This document shows positions 35,724-47,500 of a DNA stretch of 64,000 nt, piece after piece (within the stretch, counting starts at the first letter, position 1; each line of letters begins with the position of its first letter). The DNA is from Agrostemma githago (taxonomy: Eukaryota; Streptophyta; Magnoliopsida; Caryophyllales; Caryophyllaceae), in assembly GCA_958450325.1 (NCBI GenBank), contig OY288241.1:37810778-37874777 (forward strand), read 5' to 3'. A model generated the notes under the pieces. That model saw only the letters and a list, made by a program, of their open reading frames with translations. It made no database searches and was not told where the DNA came from. The translations under genes were made by a program, and so were the position numbers.

Positions 35724-36008
35724 CAAAGGAAATGAAGCATTAAATGGCATCCCAACCGTCTTGGCAGGGCATGCCACCAATCGCGAAGTCCTCACATTGC
35801 CCGAAAATCCACCAAGCATGAAGGGTAATCATTGCAAAAGACCTCTCAACTCTTTGTATACCTGACACAATTAACACTTCCTTCCTCGGGAAAGTACAAA
35901 CGCATTAAATGCAGCAGTGAAGCCGAAAATAAGTCAACCTCCCTCCATCTAAGCAGAAGTCGCCAGCCGGAAAGAAGCCTTTCTCCCTCCCAGCTTGCGA
36001 GGGCCAAT
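35724..36008. other. Region between antisense gene 2 and 3' LTR, element C
   Basis: Noncoding, conserved in E. Before the LTR lies only a weak purine tract, GCGAGGG (35998-36003), as the candidate PPT. Confidence 0.5.
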
Positions 36009-36691
36009 TGATGAGGGTCGGCAGCCTGCTCCGGACCGCCTACAAAGCATGCTCTCAGAAGACTCTACTCAAGGAGTCCGAGAACCGACTTGGCAGGCAA
36101 TCAGAGCAAAGTCACTAAAAAGAATCCACGGGGAACTTCAGACGACCGCCTTCCAGACAGGGAGGGGTGGTCTGCCAAACCCTGTCTTCGCATAGACCCA
36201 GCCTGCCTACCTTCAGGCCATTCTCCGCAGGCAGGGCAGGGATCGCCAAGGGACCCCCTCGTCATTTCGCCTAAGGTTAGCGAGAATGGGTGGATGAGGT
36301 GAAGCCACTTGTCACCTCCTCATCCACCCATCCTCCTTCTACTTCCCTCTCTTGTGGGAAGGTATAAATACTCTCCCATTTCCCACAAGAAAGGGGTTGG
36401 ATTTTCTCTCTCTAGAACTCTTACTCTACAAACGCCACCTGGTTCCTCACGAGCTAGGTTCTTTAAGGCATTCACGGACTGACTTAGGCATCGGAGAGAG
36501 TTTCCTCAGACAACCTCCGAGGCCCTGTGCGTTTTGTGTGCAGGGAGCCAGCCCATTCCGCCGGGAAGGTCCGACCAGTGGAGTAGGAGGAAGGAGAGGT
36601 TGGCAAGATTGATCAATTGTTAATTCAAAGCAATATCATACACCTCCAGCCCGAATTCCGAATCGGGTTAATTGATTCCAATACCGGAACA
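36009..36691 (+). repeat. Element C 3' LTR (683 bp)
   Basis: Matches the 5' LTR. Inverted repeat arms at 36286-36299 and 36318-36331, TATAAATA at 36363-36370. Followed by the TSD GTCAT (36692-36696). Confidence 0.92.
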
Positions 36692-38202
36692 GTCATGTTT
36701 ACCATTCTCAATATGAATTAGGAGGAAGATTAGATTAAAGACATTAATTAGGAAATAGTTACTGAAATTCTCAGATTCGTAGTACTGTTTTGTGTTCATT
36801 GATAGACGTGTTTATGTTTCGAATTGAGGAAATCTTAAAGAACAAACCCTAGTTTATATCAAGTCTAGTTTATGCCTATTAAATTTCGTAATCAGATTCA
36901 AAGCAGTTTATTCTAGAGAATTTATTTGTGAACCGTCGTTTATAAATCACTGATTCAGTAATGCTATATAGTATTGGGTGTAAAAACAAATTTATATATC
37001 ATAATTGAGTTTGGATTTCAGCCAACATTAAATTTATTGAGTCTAGGTTATAATAGAAGTTTGAATGAAGTTAAAAAGATTAGTCTAGTATTAGTAATTC
37101 ATCAATAGTTTTTATGCGACGAATTCTTTCAGTCTGTAGAGATCAGGTTGTAAGTCAATGTTAAGATGATATTTAAATAAAGATCATGAAATATAAATGG
37201 TAGACAAGACAATCACAATTCTAACACAGCTGGTCTCGTGTTAATTAAAGTAGTAGTTATTTAATTATGAATTTTATAACAAGACAGTACAATGCTGTAA
37301 AATCGGAAGTTAAGATTAAGTCTTTAATGTTAGTAACGGCTTAGAGCGTAATCAATCTAAGTAGTACTTACATGTTAATATCAATTGATTGTAGGTGATG
37401 AATGTTTTAGAGGAGGTCTTTTAACCCGCTTGATTGTGGTTGTGACCTGCTATCTAGTTAAGGTTATCCTTACTCAGTTTACGTTGTATGTATTCATGTG
37501 GTATGATATGTAATGGTATAATGGTGATATTGAGATTTTGGCTGTGTGCCTATTGATATTGCGGCTGTGTGCCGATTGAGAGAAGCTAGCTAGGACTAGC
37601 TAGGCCCGGTTGATCTCGGGACCTTCCCTAATGTTTCCTCCTAGAAGAGCCTAGGAGGGGTGTGCACACTCGGACTGACGGGGCGTGACTGCGGTCGCGA
37701 TAGTGATAATAGGGATGATGATAATGATGATGATGATGACGGTGTTGTTGTTGATGATGATGATGATGGTGGTGTTTGTGATGTCGATTGTACTAATGTT
37801 ATTTAATGTCATCGTAAATTGATATGGTGTATATGTTTAATGTGTCTGTGATGATCCAATTGATATTTTCGGTCAATCGGGGAGCAGTCTGTAATGCAGG
37901 TTATGTATACCATGATATATTTGGATGATGGGATGCATGTACGGGATTGGGGTGAGCGCGACTTACGAGTCCAGACGTAGCACGGGTGAATGCATAGGCA
38001 TTCCTGTTTTTATAGAATGTGTAGTTTCCGTTGTGTAACCAAAGTTGTAATAGTTAATGAGTTGTATTGTTTAAATCATGTGGCCGATTTGGCATTCCAT
38101 ATTGTATTGCAACGAGCTACTACCTCGGGAGACCGAGATGATAACACCTTTATTTACGCGGAAAGGTCTTGCTAAGGCTTCTTGGTAAATCGCGGTGTTA
38201 CA
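36692..38202 (+). repeat. Element D 5' LTR, right part
   Basis: Continues the LTR after element C; matches 43013-44262 and 56245-56511. It has an imperfect (GAT)n/(GTT)n microsatellite at about 37715-37775 and ends GGTGTTACA. Confidence 0.92.
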
Positions 38203-38205
38203 AAG

Positions 38206-38217
38206 TGGTATCAGAGC
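38206..38217 (+). other. Element D primer binding site (initiator tRNA-Met)
   Basis: TGGTATCAGAGC 3 bp after the LTR end. Confidence 0.92.
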
Positions 38218-41200
38218 GAACAATCTTGGAGCCTAAAATTAATGAACTTAGGAAAATAAAAAGAACCCCGGTGATGGACCATCAGGAGCCCCTCTAAAAT
38301 TCGGGTTGAGGAGACGTCCTTATACCAACCCCGGCCCTCCTGGTCTTGACCCGGTATCAGCGTGTGAGAATTGAGATGGGGTATAATAGGTGGGATAGGT
38401 TGTGATGCTATGAATGTGGTGATGATTTCTTGTGATAATTAGCTGCGCTGTTTGACATATATGATGTAGTGAACTGTATAAGATGATGTGTGATAGTACA
38501 TAGTTAGAGTATTATCATGGTATAGTAGTTAGTATACGATGTCATATGAGTTATAGGTTAAAGTACATAAGTTGACGGTAGGAGTTGATCATCTATGGGT
38601 GGGAGACAAGTCATAGCCAGGGTTAGTAATAAAGTTAGGTGCAATGTCAAGTTTTTTGTACATGGTAGTGTCGTACGCGACTACGCGATAGAGCATTACG
38701 ATTAGTTGACTTTATAATACCTGGTGTTAGTCTTGACGGTGTAGTAAGGTATTACCACCTTCGTATAACGTGAACGGGGTGTCGCTAGGGGTAAACTGGA
38801 TACTATCTCGTCTATGTAGTGTACTAGTACGGTTTCACGTTATTTGAAGGGCTCGATAACTAATGTGGTATGAGTATCGTCAAATGTTAAGAGAGTCGAT
38901 AACTTACGTGGTTTAAGTGTGTCGTAATGTGAATGTTATTAAAAAGTACCTGAATACTTGCATTCTGTTTCAAGTATTATATGTTTCCTTGCCAATGTAA
39001 TGTACAAGTTGTCTTCATGTTAACTAGGATCGGCATCTAGAAGTTTAATGGTGTCGTGACGTGTTAATTGAGCTTTGTTGCATGTGAATCAAGTACGAGT
39101 TAATGAGACTAATAGTCGAACAATGTAAGAATACTTGTGGTCCATTTCGAGTTAATTTGATTGACTTGCTTTATATTGATTTGAGTGGCGTCCTTATTTT
39201 TTTTACTCATCCTTCTCTTATACTGACGAAAATGAACTTGTCTATTAATCGGTTCTTGAAAACGTATGTGGTATATGAAATTATGTCGATCTGTTTATAT
39301 TATAAAGAGCAACAACGTATATATAAATGTGTCGTTTCTATTAATACGATGTGATTGACAAGATTAAGCGTGAAATCGAAATTTGTTTATTACTTGAAAT
39401 TGAGTACATGTTATTAAAATGATATATCTGTGGTGTTGTACTCATTAAGGTGAATTTCTGTCAAAGATACTTGGATATTTGTGCTTCATTCTGCGCTTCC
39501 CTGTCAATGTGCGTGATAGGTTCCGAGTCTTACCTTGTTGTCGATTTCTTTTCTTGATGATTTAAATGCGTATTTATAAAAACCCGTGTTAAGTTACTAA
39601 CATACACATTTACAACACTTCATCTAACTTGATAATGTCTTTACTGAGTTTTGTTTTGATGGCCTAAACAATATGCTTGTTAATTAACTGTATCGAGATA
39701 ATGTCAGAACAACTTACCACACCTTCGTTAACCTGAACAATGTGATACTCAATCGTTTTACCTATTTACAGTGTCTATTTCACAAAATTTTGAAAAGATA
39801 CTCATATTTATTTTACGTCTAGTTGTTCATTGTAAAATTTTGTGATTTAATTTCAAGTCCTTCAGTCGATCGAATAAACTAATTGTGAACGAAGGTCAAA
39901 GTTTATCCACGAATTTGTCGATAGTCAAGCTTTCCTTTTTAAACCTTACTTAGAGATTTGAATCATCATTTGGAACTTTTATTGATGTCACTTTGAATAG
40001 TCTGTATAATGTGGAACTTAGTTTTGCTCAAAAAGGTGTTTCGAAACTCGTTTTATAAATCGAGACTTTTCCAAGGTCAAAATCTATCAGCTAATGAAAA
40101 TGACTCTGCAAATCACTGTTATGTTTTGAATTGGGAAATTGTGTTAACTGTGAAGTTGTATAGGAAGGCCTTGCGAATCTAGACCCACTGATTTTACACT
40201 GTTTTGAGTTACGATGATTTAATTTTGATTTTTCTATCCTGAATGTGATGTTCCGAGAACGTGTCTAAATCCACTAAATGATCATTATTTCGCCTTGTTC
40301 AAGTGAATGCGCTAAAGTGATAGTACCTACCTTATTTTATGATGTAATGAAGTCCACCTTATATACTAAGGATGAATTACGGGTAAATTTGAGTTATAAT
40401 AGGTCGTGTTCATTTGCCCCAACATGGATCTTGTGGATTAAACATGTTATCGGATAAATGCCACGATCATAAGTTCCTTACGTGAGTTAGAATAACGTCG
40501 GGATGCGTATCCGTCAGGTGGGAGTCGTTTCAATGAGTCAAGCAAGGTCGATTAGCTAAATTACAGACCGAGTACACTACCTGTATCTCTGAGTAAACAA
40601 AACGCCAGATTTCATATTTTGGTCGCAATAAATGTAATGAATTTCAACATGTTTGGTAAACTAATCATATGTTGTTCATAATTGTCCGCGTACATCCTGA
40701 TGAGCGCCTGTCTTTAATTAACAAGTACATGTGGAGTCATTGTTGGTTTTAAGTCACATGCTAGTGTTTAAATAAACACTTATACAAACCCAAGACTGGA
40801 TGAACTATTTAATTAGTTGTTAGTCCCGAGGAATGAATATCGCATGCCACTTGTCTAAGGGGCTGAGGCTATTAACATGGTCATCTAAAAGTGTCCAGTT
40901 GTGTTACTGTTGTACCATGATAGTTATATTATTACTTGCTTAAATGTTTTTCATGCACGTATGTATACATGTGAATCTGAACTTGTTAATGATACAATTG
41001 TGTCAACATGTTATCATAATATAGATTAGGAGTACATGTCTTAATAATAAAACCGAGTCGTGAGATATAATGAAGAGACCAGATGTCATGAGAGTGTGGT
41101 ATCGTCATTTAAATTACTTGTAAGAATGTCCCGATAATGGTGTTTAACGAGTCTAACGGTATATATAAGAGTATAATACCAAAATGGTGGAAAGAGAGTC

Positions 41201-42137
41201 ACGATATTAAGACCCAATAAAGAAAGATAATAGGTACAATGACGGTACGAGGGTCTGGAATAATGAATAATAAGAGTCCAAGGCATATACGAGATTTTGT
41301 TGTGTCATCACATATGATTCGTTGTCAAAGGGTGGGGTTATAGTACATGGTAGCAACGTGTCAATCCTGAGTCCGTGCAGTAGATTAGAATATCACAGGC
41401 TATAATGTTCTGAGCGTGGGTAAACCGTCCTTGTGTGAACTAATTGTCTTACCTTCGGGATAGTTAAGGCGTCTAGATATATGTAAGAGTGTCTTAGACT
41501 GAGAAATCACACAATTATATAAAGTTACAGGTGTATCAGATGTGACATGCCAGCATGTGAAATGAGTCATGACAAGTATAATGAGTAAAAACGCAATGGT
41601 ACTAATAAGTAGTCTATTTTTTTATGAAACTATGTGAAATGTGACATAGGAGAACAGGTATGGAATTAATCTGTTGGTACTTATGTTGAACCACGAGAAA
41701 AATCTAAGTGATGATGCCTGCAATTATTAGTAAAAAGAGAATTTATGTTGTGAAATGTAAAGGAATGCAGAGTAAGACCACTCGCGACGAGTTGATGGGT
41801 GAGTAAGTTTGGAAATATAGATGAAACACGAGGAACTGTTGTATTAGGCATGATGCCAAAGGAGTTGGAGTTTGTGAAATGACCAAGTGATACTTTGTAA
41901 ATGAGAAATATGTTGAAAATCCCTATGATGGATCGCATGAGTCGATTCCCGATATTACCAACTTCCTCACCCCTAGTCAGGGTTACAAGTATATTCGTTT
42001 AAAAAGTTTACTGTGATGTCCTTTGATGATTGAGTATCGTCTTATATAAGAGAGTCGAGGAAACAGTGATCTCGTTAGTGTCAAGATAGTGACATCATAT
42101 ATAAGATGTGTTGGGTAGCGTGAATAGGAGGTCAGTG
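38218..42137 (+). other. Element D internal region, noncoding
   Basis: About 3.9 kb. The first 150 bp are GC-richer leader; the rest is AT-rich with no frame over 90 codons and no gag or pol motif. No gene seen. Confidence 0.7.
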
Positions 42138-42652
42138 AACTTCGAGGAGAAGTTCCTTATTAAGGAGGGTAGGATGTCATACCCCGTTGTTTCCTATAAT
42201 AAGTGTGCTTAATGATCATGTCAGTCATCGCGTAATAACTTTGAATGATTGTTGTTAATGACCCGTGCATGAATAGTTATTCAGTAGTACGTAGTGCAAG
42301 TACAAAAGTTAGTAATATGATGAGTCATGTGATGTATTCGATTAAGTGTGAATGGTGTGAGGTGTCGTTAGTCGGGAGCTATCGTTATTGTTTGGATTCT
42401 GAACTTCGGGACGAAGTTCATATAAAGAGGGTAGATTGTAATATTCGTCTCTGATATATAACCAAGTACACCTTTAATATCCCGTCTTGCTTATCCGCAT
42501 TACGCTACACATGTTATTAGTTTGGTGATTGGTCGATCAGTCAGCCGTTAATAGGTTGGTCGGTCAGGTTGGTATAGTTATTCGTTTTTCTAGCGGGAGG
42601 TGAACTTCGGGACGAAGTTTCTTTTAAGGAAGGTAGATTGTAATACCCGTCT
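42138..42652 (+). repeat. Three successive hairpin + PPT + LTR-start modules in element D
   Basis: Each module has AACTTCG-n-CGAAGTT (or a decayed form), a purine run with GGGTAG, and an LTR-like start: TGTCATACCCC (module from 42138), TGTAATATTCG (from 42401) and TGTAATACCCG (from 42602). Only the third is the true LTR boundary (42639). Confidence 0.75.
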
Positions 42653-44262
42653 TTTAAGTCTATCAAGTCACGATTAATGAGTCGCAGTTTATGTAGTTAA
42701 GTGGGCTAAACCGAGCGTCCATTCTTATATACGAGTAGTTGTTAAACCCGTTTCTTTTAACCCAATTCCTGATGCCCGTATAATGGTTATGCCCCCCACA
42801 ATTCCTTTTTCATTCATATAATATACTGCATATACACAACCCTAAACTACGTTCACTCACAATGCTCAAGAAGAAAGAAAGGAGAAGAGAGAAATAGGAA
42901 GAGAGAAGGGGATTCGATCCCAAATCGTATCTTAGCAATCCATCTATATGATTGAGTCATGTAAGTTTCTTAATTTTATTTTAATTTTGTTTAAGAGTAT
43001 AATTAGGTTTTAGTCATGTTTACCATTCCCAATATGAATTAGGAGGAAGATTAGATTGAAGACATTAATTAGGAAATAGTTACTGAAATTCTCAGATTCG
43101 TAGTACTGTTTTGTGTTCATTGAAATACGTGTTTATGTTTCGAATTGAGGAAATGTTAAAGAACAAACCATAGTTTATATCAAGTCTAGTTTATGCCTGT
43201 TAAATTTCGTAATCAGATTCAAAGCAGTTTATTCTAGAGAATTTATTTGTGAACCGTCGTTTATAAATCACTGATTCAGTAATGCTATATAGTATTGGGT
43301 GTAAAAACGAATTTATATATCATAATTGAGTTTGGATTTCAGCCAACATTAAATTTATTGAGTCTAGATTATAATAGAAGTTGGAATGAAGTTAAAAAGA
43401 TTAGTCTAGTATTAGTAATTCATCAATAGATTTTATGCGACGAATTCTGTTAGTCTGTAGAGATCAGGCTGTAAGTCAATGTTAAGATGATATTTGAATG
43501 AAGGTCATGAAATATAAATGGTAGAAAAGACAATCACGATTCTAACACAGTTAGTCTCGTGTTAATTAAAGTAGTAGTTATTTAATTATGAATTTTATAA
43601 CAAGACAGTACAATGCTGTAAAATCGGAAGTTAAGATTAAGTCTTTAATGTTAGTAACGGCTTAGAGCGTAATCAATCTAAGTAGTACTTACATGTTAAT
43701 ATCAATTGATTGTAGGTGATGAATGTTTTGGAGGAGGTCTTTTAACCCGCTTGATTGTGGTTGTGACCTGCTATCTAGGTAAGGTTATCCTTACTCAGTT
43801 TACGTTGTATGTATTCATGTGGTATGATATGTAATGGTATAATGATGATATTGAGATTTTGGCTGTGTGCCTATTGATATTGCGGCTGTGTGCCGATTGA
43901 GAGAAGCTAGCTAGGACTAGCTAGGCCCGGTTGATCTCGGGACCTTCCCTAATGTTTCCTCCTAGGAGAGCCTAGGAGGGGTGTGCACACTCGGACTGAC
44001 GGGGCGTGACTGCGGTCGCGATAGTGATAATAGGGATGATGATAATGATGATGATGATGATGGTGTTGTTGTTGATGATGATGATGATGATGATGATGGT
44101 GTTTGTGATGTCGATTGTACTAATGTTATTTAATGTCATCGTAAACTGATATGGTGTGTATGCTTGATGTGTCTGTGATGATCCAATTGATATTTTCGGT
44201 CAATCGGGGAGCAGTTTGTAATGCAGGTTATGTATGCCGTGATATATTTGGATGATGGGATG
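42639..44262 (+). repeat. Element D 3' LTR, left part
   Basis: Matches 24344-24721 plus 36697-37935. Interrupted by element E after LTR position 1624. The (GAT)n/(GTT)n microsatellite (about 44034-44100) is longer than in the 5' LTR. Confidence 0.93.
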
Positions 44263-44941
44263 TGATGAGGGTCGGTAGCCTGCTCCGGGCCGCCTGCTAA
44301 GCAGGCCCCCAGAAGATCCAAGGAACCCGGGAACCAACCCGGCAGACAATCGGAGTAAAATCACCAAAAAGAGAACCCCCTGGGACAACTTCATACAGCC
44401 GCCTGCCCGGCAGGGCGATGCGGCCTGCTCAACCCGACCTTCACATAACCCCTACCCGCCTGTCCTCTGGGGAAATCACTGCAGGCAGGGCTGGGACCAC
44501 CAAGGGACCCCTCCGTCATTTCGCCTAAGGTAAATGAGAATGAGTGGATGAGGAGAAGCCACTTGTCACACTCTCATCCACCCATCCACCTACTTCCCTC
44601 TCTTGTAGGAAGGTATATATACACATATATTTCCCACTTGAGAGAGGTTGGATTTTCTCTCTCTAGACTTTCACTCTAAAACCGCCACCTAGCTCCTCAC
44701 GAACTAGGTTTCTTAAGGCACTTTCACGGACTGACTTAGGCATCGGAGAGGGTTCCCTCGGACGCCTCCGAGGCCCTGTGCTTTCACTGTGCATGGAGCA
44801 GGCCATTCTCGCCAGGAAGGTCCGATCGGCGGAGTGGAAGGAAGGGGAGATCGAAGGAAATTGAGCGATCATCACATTTGAAGCATTCCATCTTAGAGAC
44901 CCGAATTCGTTGTCGGGTTAATTGTTTCTGATACCAGAACA
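44263..44941 (+). repeat. Element E 5' LTR (679 bp) with TATA box
   Basis: TGATGAGGG start, CAGAACA end. Inverted repeat TGGATGAG/CTCATCCA (44545-44552 and 44573-44580) precedes TATATATA (44614-44621). Matches 55560-56239. Confidence 0.92.
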
Positions 44942-44944
44942 ATT

Positions 44945-44962
44945 TGGCGCCGTCTGTGGGGA
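44945..44962 (+). other. Element E primer binding site
   Basis: TGGCGCCGTCTGTGGGGA, identical to that of C. Confidence 0.8.
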
Positions 44963-45038
44963 GGATCTGGTTGTATCCACGAATTACCCACAAAAAATCA
45001 ACCATTCCCAAATACAAAATTAACCAATTGGGGCAATC

Positions 45039-47500
45039 ATGCCTGAGATTGTTGACGCTAGTATAGGGGCAGGTCCGACGGTCCCACCGGTGACCCCCCC
45101 TATACGGCATGCCGCAGCCAGAGAGGGCTCCCGCCGCCGCAATCCTGGGGGTGGGGGGAACCAGTCTCCTGGGCATGCCAAATACAGTTGTGGCACCAGG
45201 GCAGGGGGCACATCCAGGGCACACCCTGAACCTAACCCCAGCTCTGATGGTACAGACAGCTGCCTTCTTCTCCGCAATGCTGAACCAGGAATTCACCCCT
45301 GAAGACCTAGTAGGCAGGGTCGCAATGACCCCCAGGCAGCCCCGCTTAGTAAGCAGAGAGGGGGCTGGGGGTACGAAGCAAACCGCCGCCAGAAACGCCC
45401 AGAGGAAGGCAAGGAGAACAGCTCAAGTATACGCACAGGTACAGAGGCGTATCACAGCAGGCAGCCAGGAACCGCCTGCTCAACAATAGGCGTTCTCTAT
45501 ACACACTACGGAGTCCACGTCCAAGGAGAAAAGGGGTCTGTCTCAGGGACTGCAGGATCGAATGAGGCACAGGGAGCCTGCGTCCAAGCGCCTGGGAGAA
45601 AAGCAGGGTGGAGTCTTCTCCAGGTTAACGCCAGCAGCAAAAGGACAGCCAGCTCCAAGGCTGTCCCAGAGCCTGCAGTCTAGGCTTAACCGGGGGCAGC
45701 CGCTCGAATCAAGGTATCACCAGGATGACAACCTCGGTCAGTCCCGGAGAAAGCGGACCAGGCAACCCTCCCCTGACACGGAGGACGAGGCAACGAGCAG
45801 GCGACCATCAAAGCACCGCTCCCCCAGTGCGAGGAAACCGGCCCCTAGACAGTGGGATGTTCACGGTAACCAGTCTGGGGAAAGCAGGTCACGGGTGGTA
45901 GGCAGGCCCACGAAGACTCCTCTCCATCCTGACGTACAAGAGTACCCCATCCCGAAGATCAAGATGCCCACCGTCAAGTTTGACGGGACTACAGATCCAG
46001 AGGACCACCTGGCGGCATTTAAAAGTCACATGGGCATGTATGATGTGGATGACGCAATCTGGTGTAAAATCTTCCCAACCACCCTTGTAGGACTTGCATA
46101 GGGATGGTTCAGGGACCTTCGCCAGGGGTCGATCAGTTTCTTCATAGAGTTAGCCGAGGCATTCCTTGAACAATACGCAGGGAACAAGAGGAGACGGCTC
46201 ACTCGGTTTGACCTTATGACCCTGAAGCAGAAAAAGAGTGAGAGCGTCAGGGAGTACCTAAAGAGATTCGACTTGTCCTACCAACAAGTCAGATGGGTTG
46301 ATGACTCAACTGCTGCCTACGCCCTGACAATCTCTCTGCTCCCAGGGGAGATGAAGAACCAGATGATCAGGGCCCAGCCTGAAACCTTGGCCAAGGCCAG
46401 AAAAATTGCTGAAGGGTTCATTCTGCAGGAAGAGTTTCACAGCCTGCCGGACACCCCTGCAGGCCAAGCAAGGCCGCAAGGGGGACCGCAGGGTGGACGT
46501 GGCAGGAACGAACCAGGCAAACAGAAAGAGGAGGGGGATACCCCCAAGAAAGAACACACAGCTTACCAGCCGAGGTTCGACAGCTACACGGCCCTCAACA
46601 GGCCAAGGGCAGAGATCTTTGAGCTGGAGAAGGAAACAGCAAAATGGAATCGCTCGAATAAGCCGCGCAGCCCGAAAAGGGATCCTAAAAAATTTTGCAC
46701 GTTCCATGATTGCATAGGTCACACCACTGAAGAATGTCGACACTTAAAAGATGAGATAGAAAAACTCATAAGAAATGGCTGGCTGAGTAACTATGCAGCA
46801 AGGAACAAATCCCAAAAGGAGGCGGCAGACAAGCCTGAGGGTTCGGCCTAAACTCGCATGATAATTCATGTAGTGTCAGGGGATGCAGAGGGACAAACAA
46901 GCAGACGAAGCCAGAAAAGGCAGATCCGCGAATTACGGAATCAGATTTGCTACGCCGAGAAGGCAGGAAGCCCGAGGGCACGACCCTGAGCATCACCTCT
47001 GAAGACGCAGGGAGAGTAATATACCCGCACAGTGATCCTTTGGTCTTAACTCTTGAGATTAGCAATCACATTTTCAAGAGATGCGTGGTGGACACTGGCG
47101 CCTACACAAACCTCTTGTACAAGGACGCCTTTGAAAGAATGAACTTAGAAAAAAGACACCTTAAGCTGGCCCCTGGATCTCTGTATGGGTTCAGTGGGGC
47201 AGGCGTACTTCCCATGGGGATTATCGACTTACCGGTAACGTTCGGGGAAGGGGCCTCTGCCAGGAATGTCAGGGCATCATTTGTTGTGGTGGATGCAAAG
47301 TCTGCATACAACGCCCTGATAGGGCGGGCCACCCTGGACGAGATCGAAGTCGCCGTATGGAAGGAAAGGTTCACGGGGATCAGGAGTCAGCCAGACATTG
47401 CTATTCTGTGGCCCTGCATACCCATGAAATGGAAAGAAAGGGAAAACGAAAAGCCGACAGTTCCCCCAGCAGGGAGGGTGAAATCCCGGCTGCTCAGCAA
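45039..47500 (+). pseudogene. gag-pro: Element E gag and protease, several breaks
   Basis: ATG 45039. A C7 run at 45094-45100 (C6 in element C) causes the first frameshift. The correct frame then meets TAG at 45487 (CAG in C), TAG at 46099 (CAG in C) and TAA at 46849 (CAA in C). A 1-bp deletion near 46972 shifts the frame again. Zinc knuckle of the C-x2-H-x4-H-x4-C type near 46700-46740; protease V-D-T-G-A at about 47088-47102. Just after ALIGRATLDEIEVAV a deletion of about 45 bp relative to C (near 47355) joins protease and RT frames out of register. The order is as in C. Confidence 0.9.

Larger units (their letters stand above)
24722..36691 (+). mobile_element. Element C: Retand-like Tat-clade Gypsy retrotransposon (11,970 bp)
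   Basis: Complete from LTR to LTR with TSD GTCAT. Order: 5' LTR, PBS, gag, protease, RT, RNase H, second RNase H, integrase, a roughly 135-bp tandem array, two minus-strand genes, 3' LTR. The amplified tandem repeat in the 3' region is the hallmark of Retand of Silene. Element E is a sister copy. All sense genes carry stops or frameshifts, so it cannot make its own proteins in the state seen. Confidence 0.93.

Noticed and set aside
42245..42454. Gene at 42245-42454 in D
   Set aside because: The frame runs through the hairpin-PPT module and has no recognisable content.
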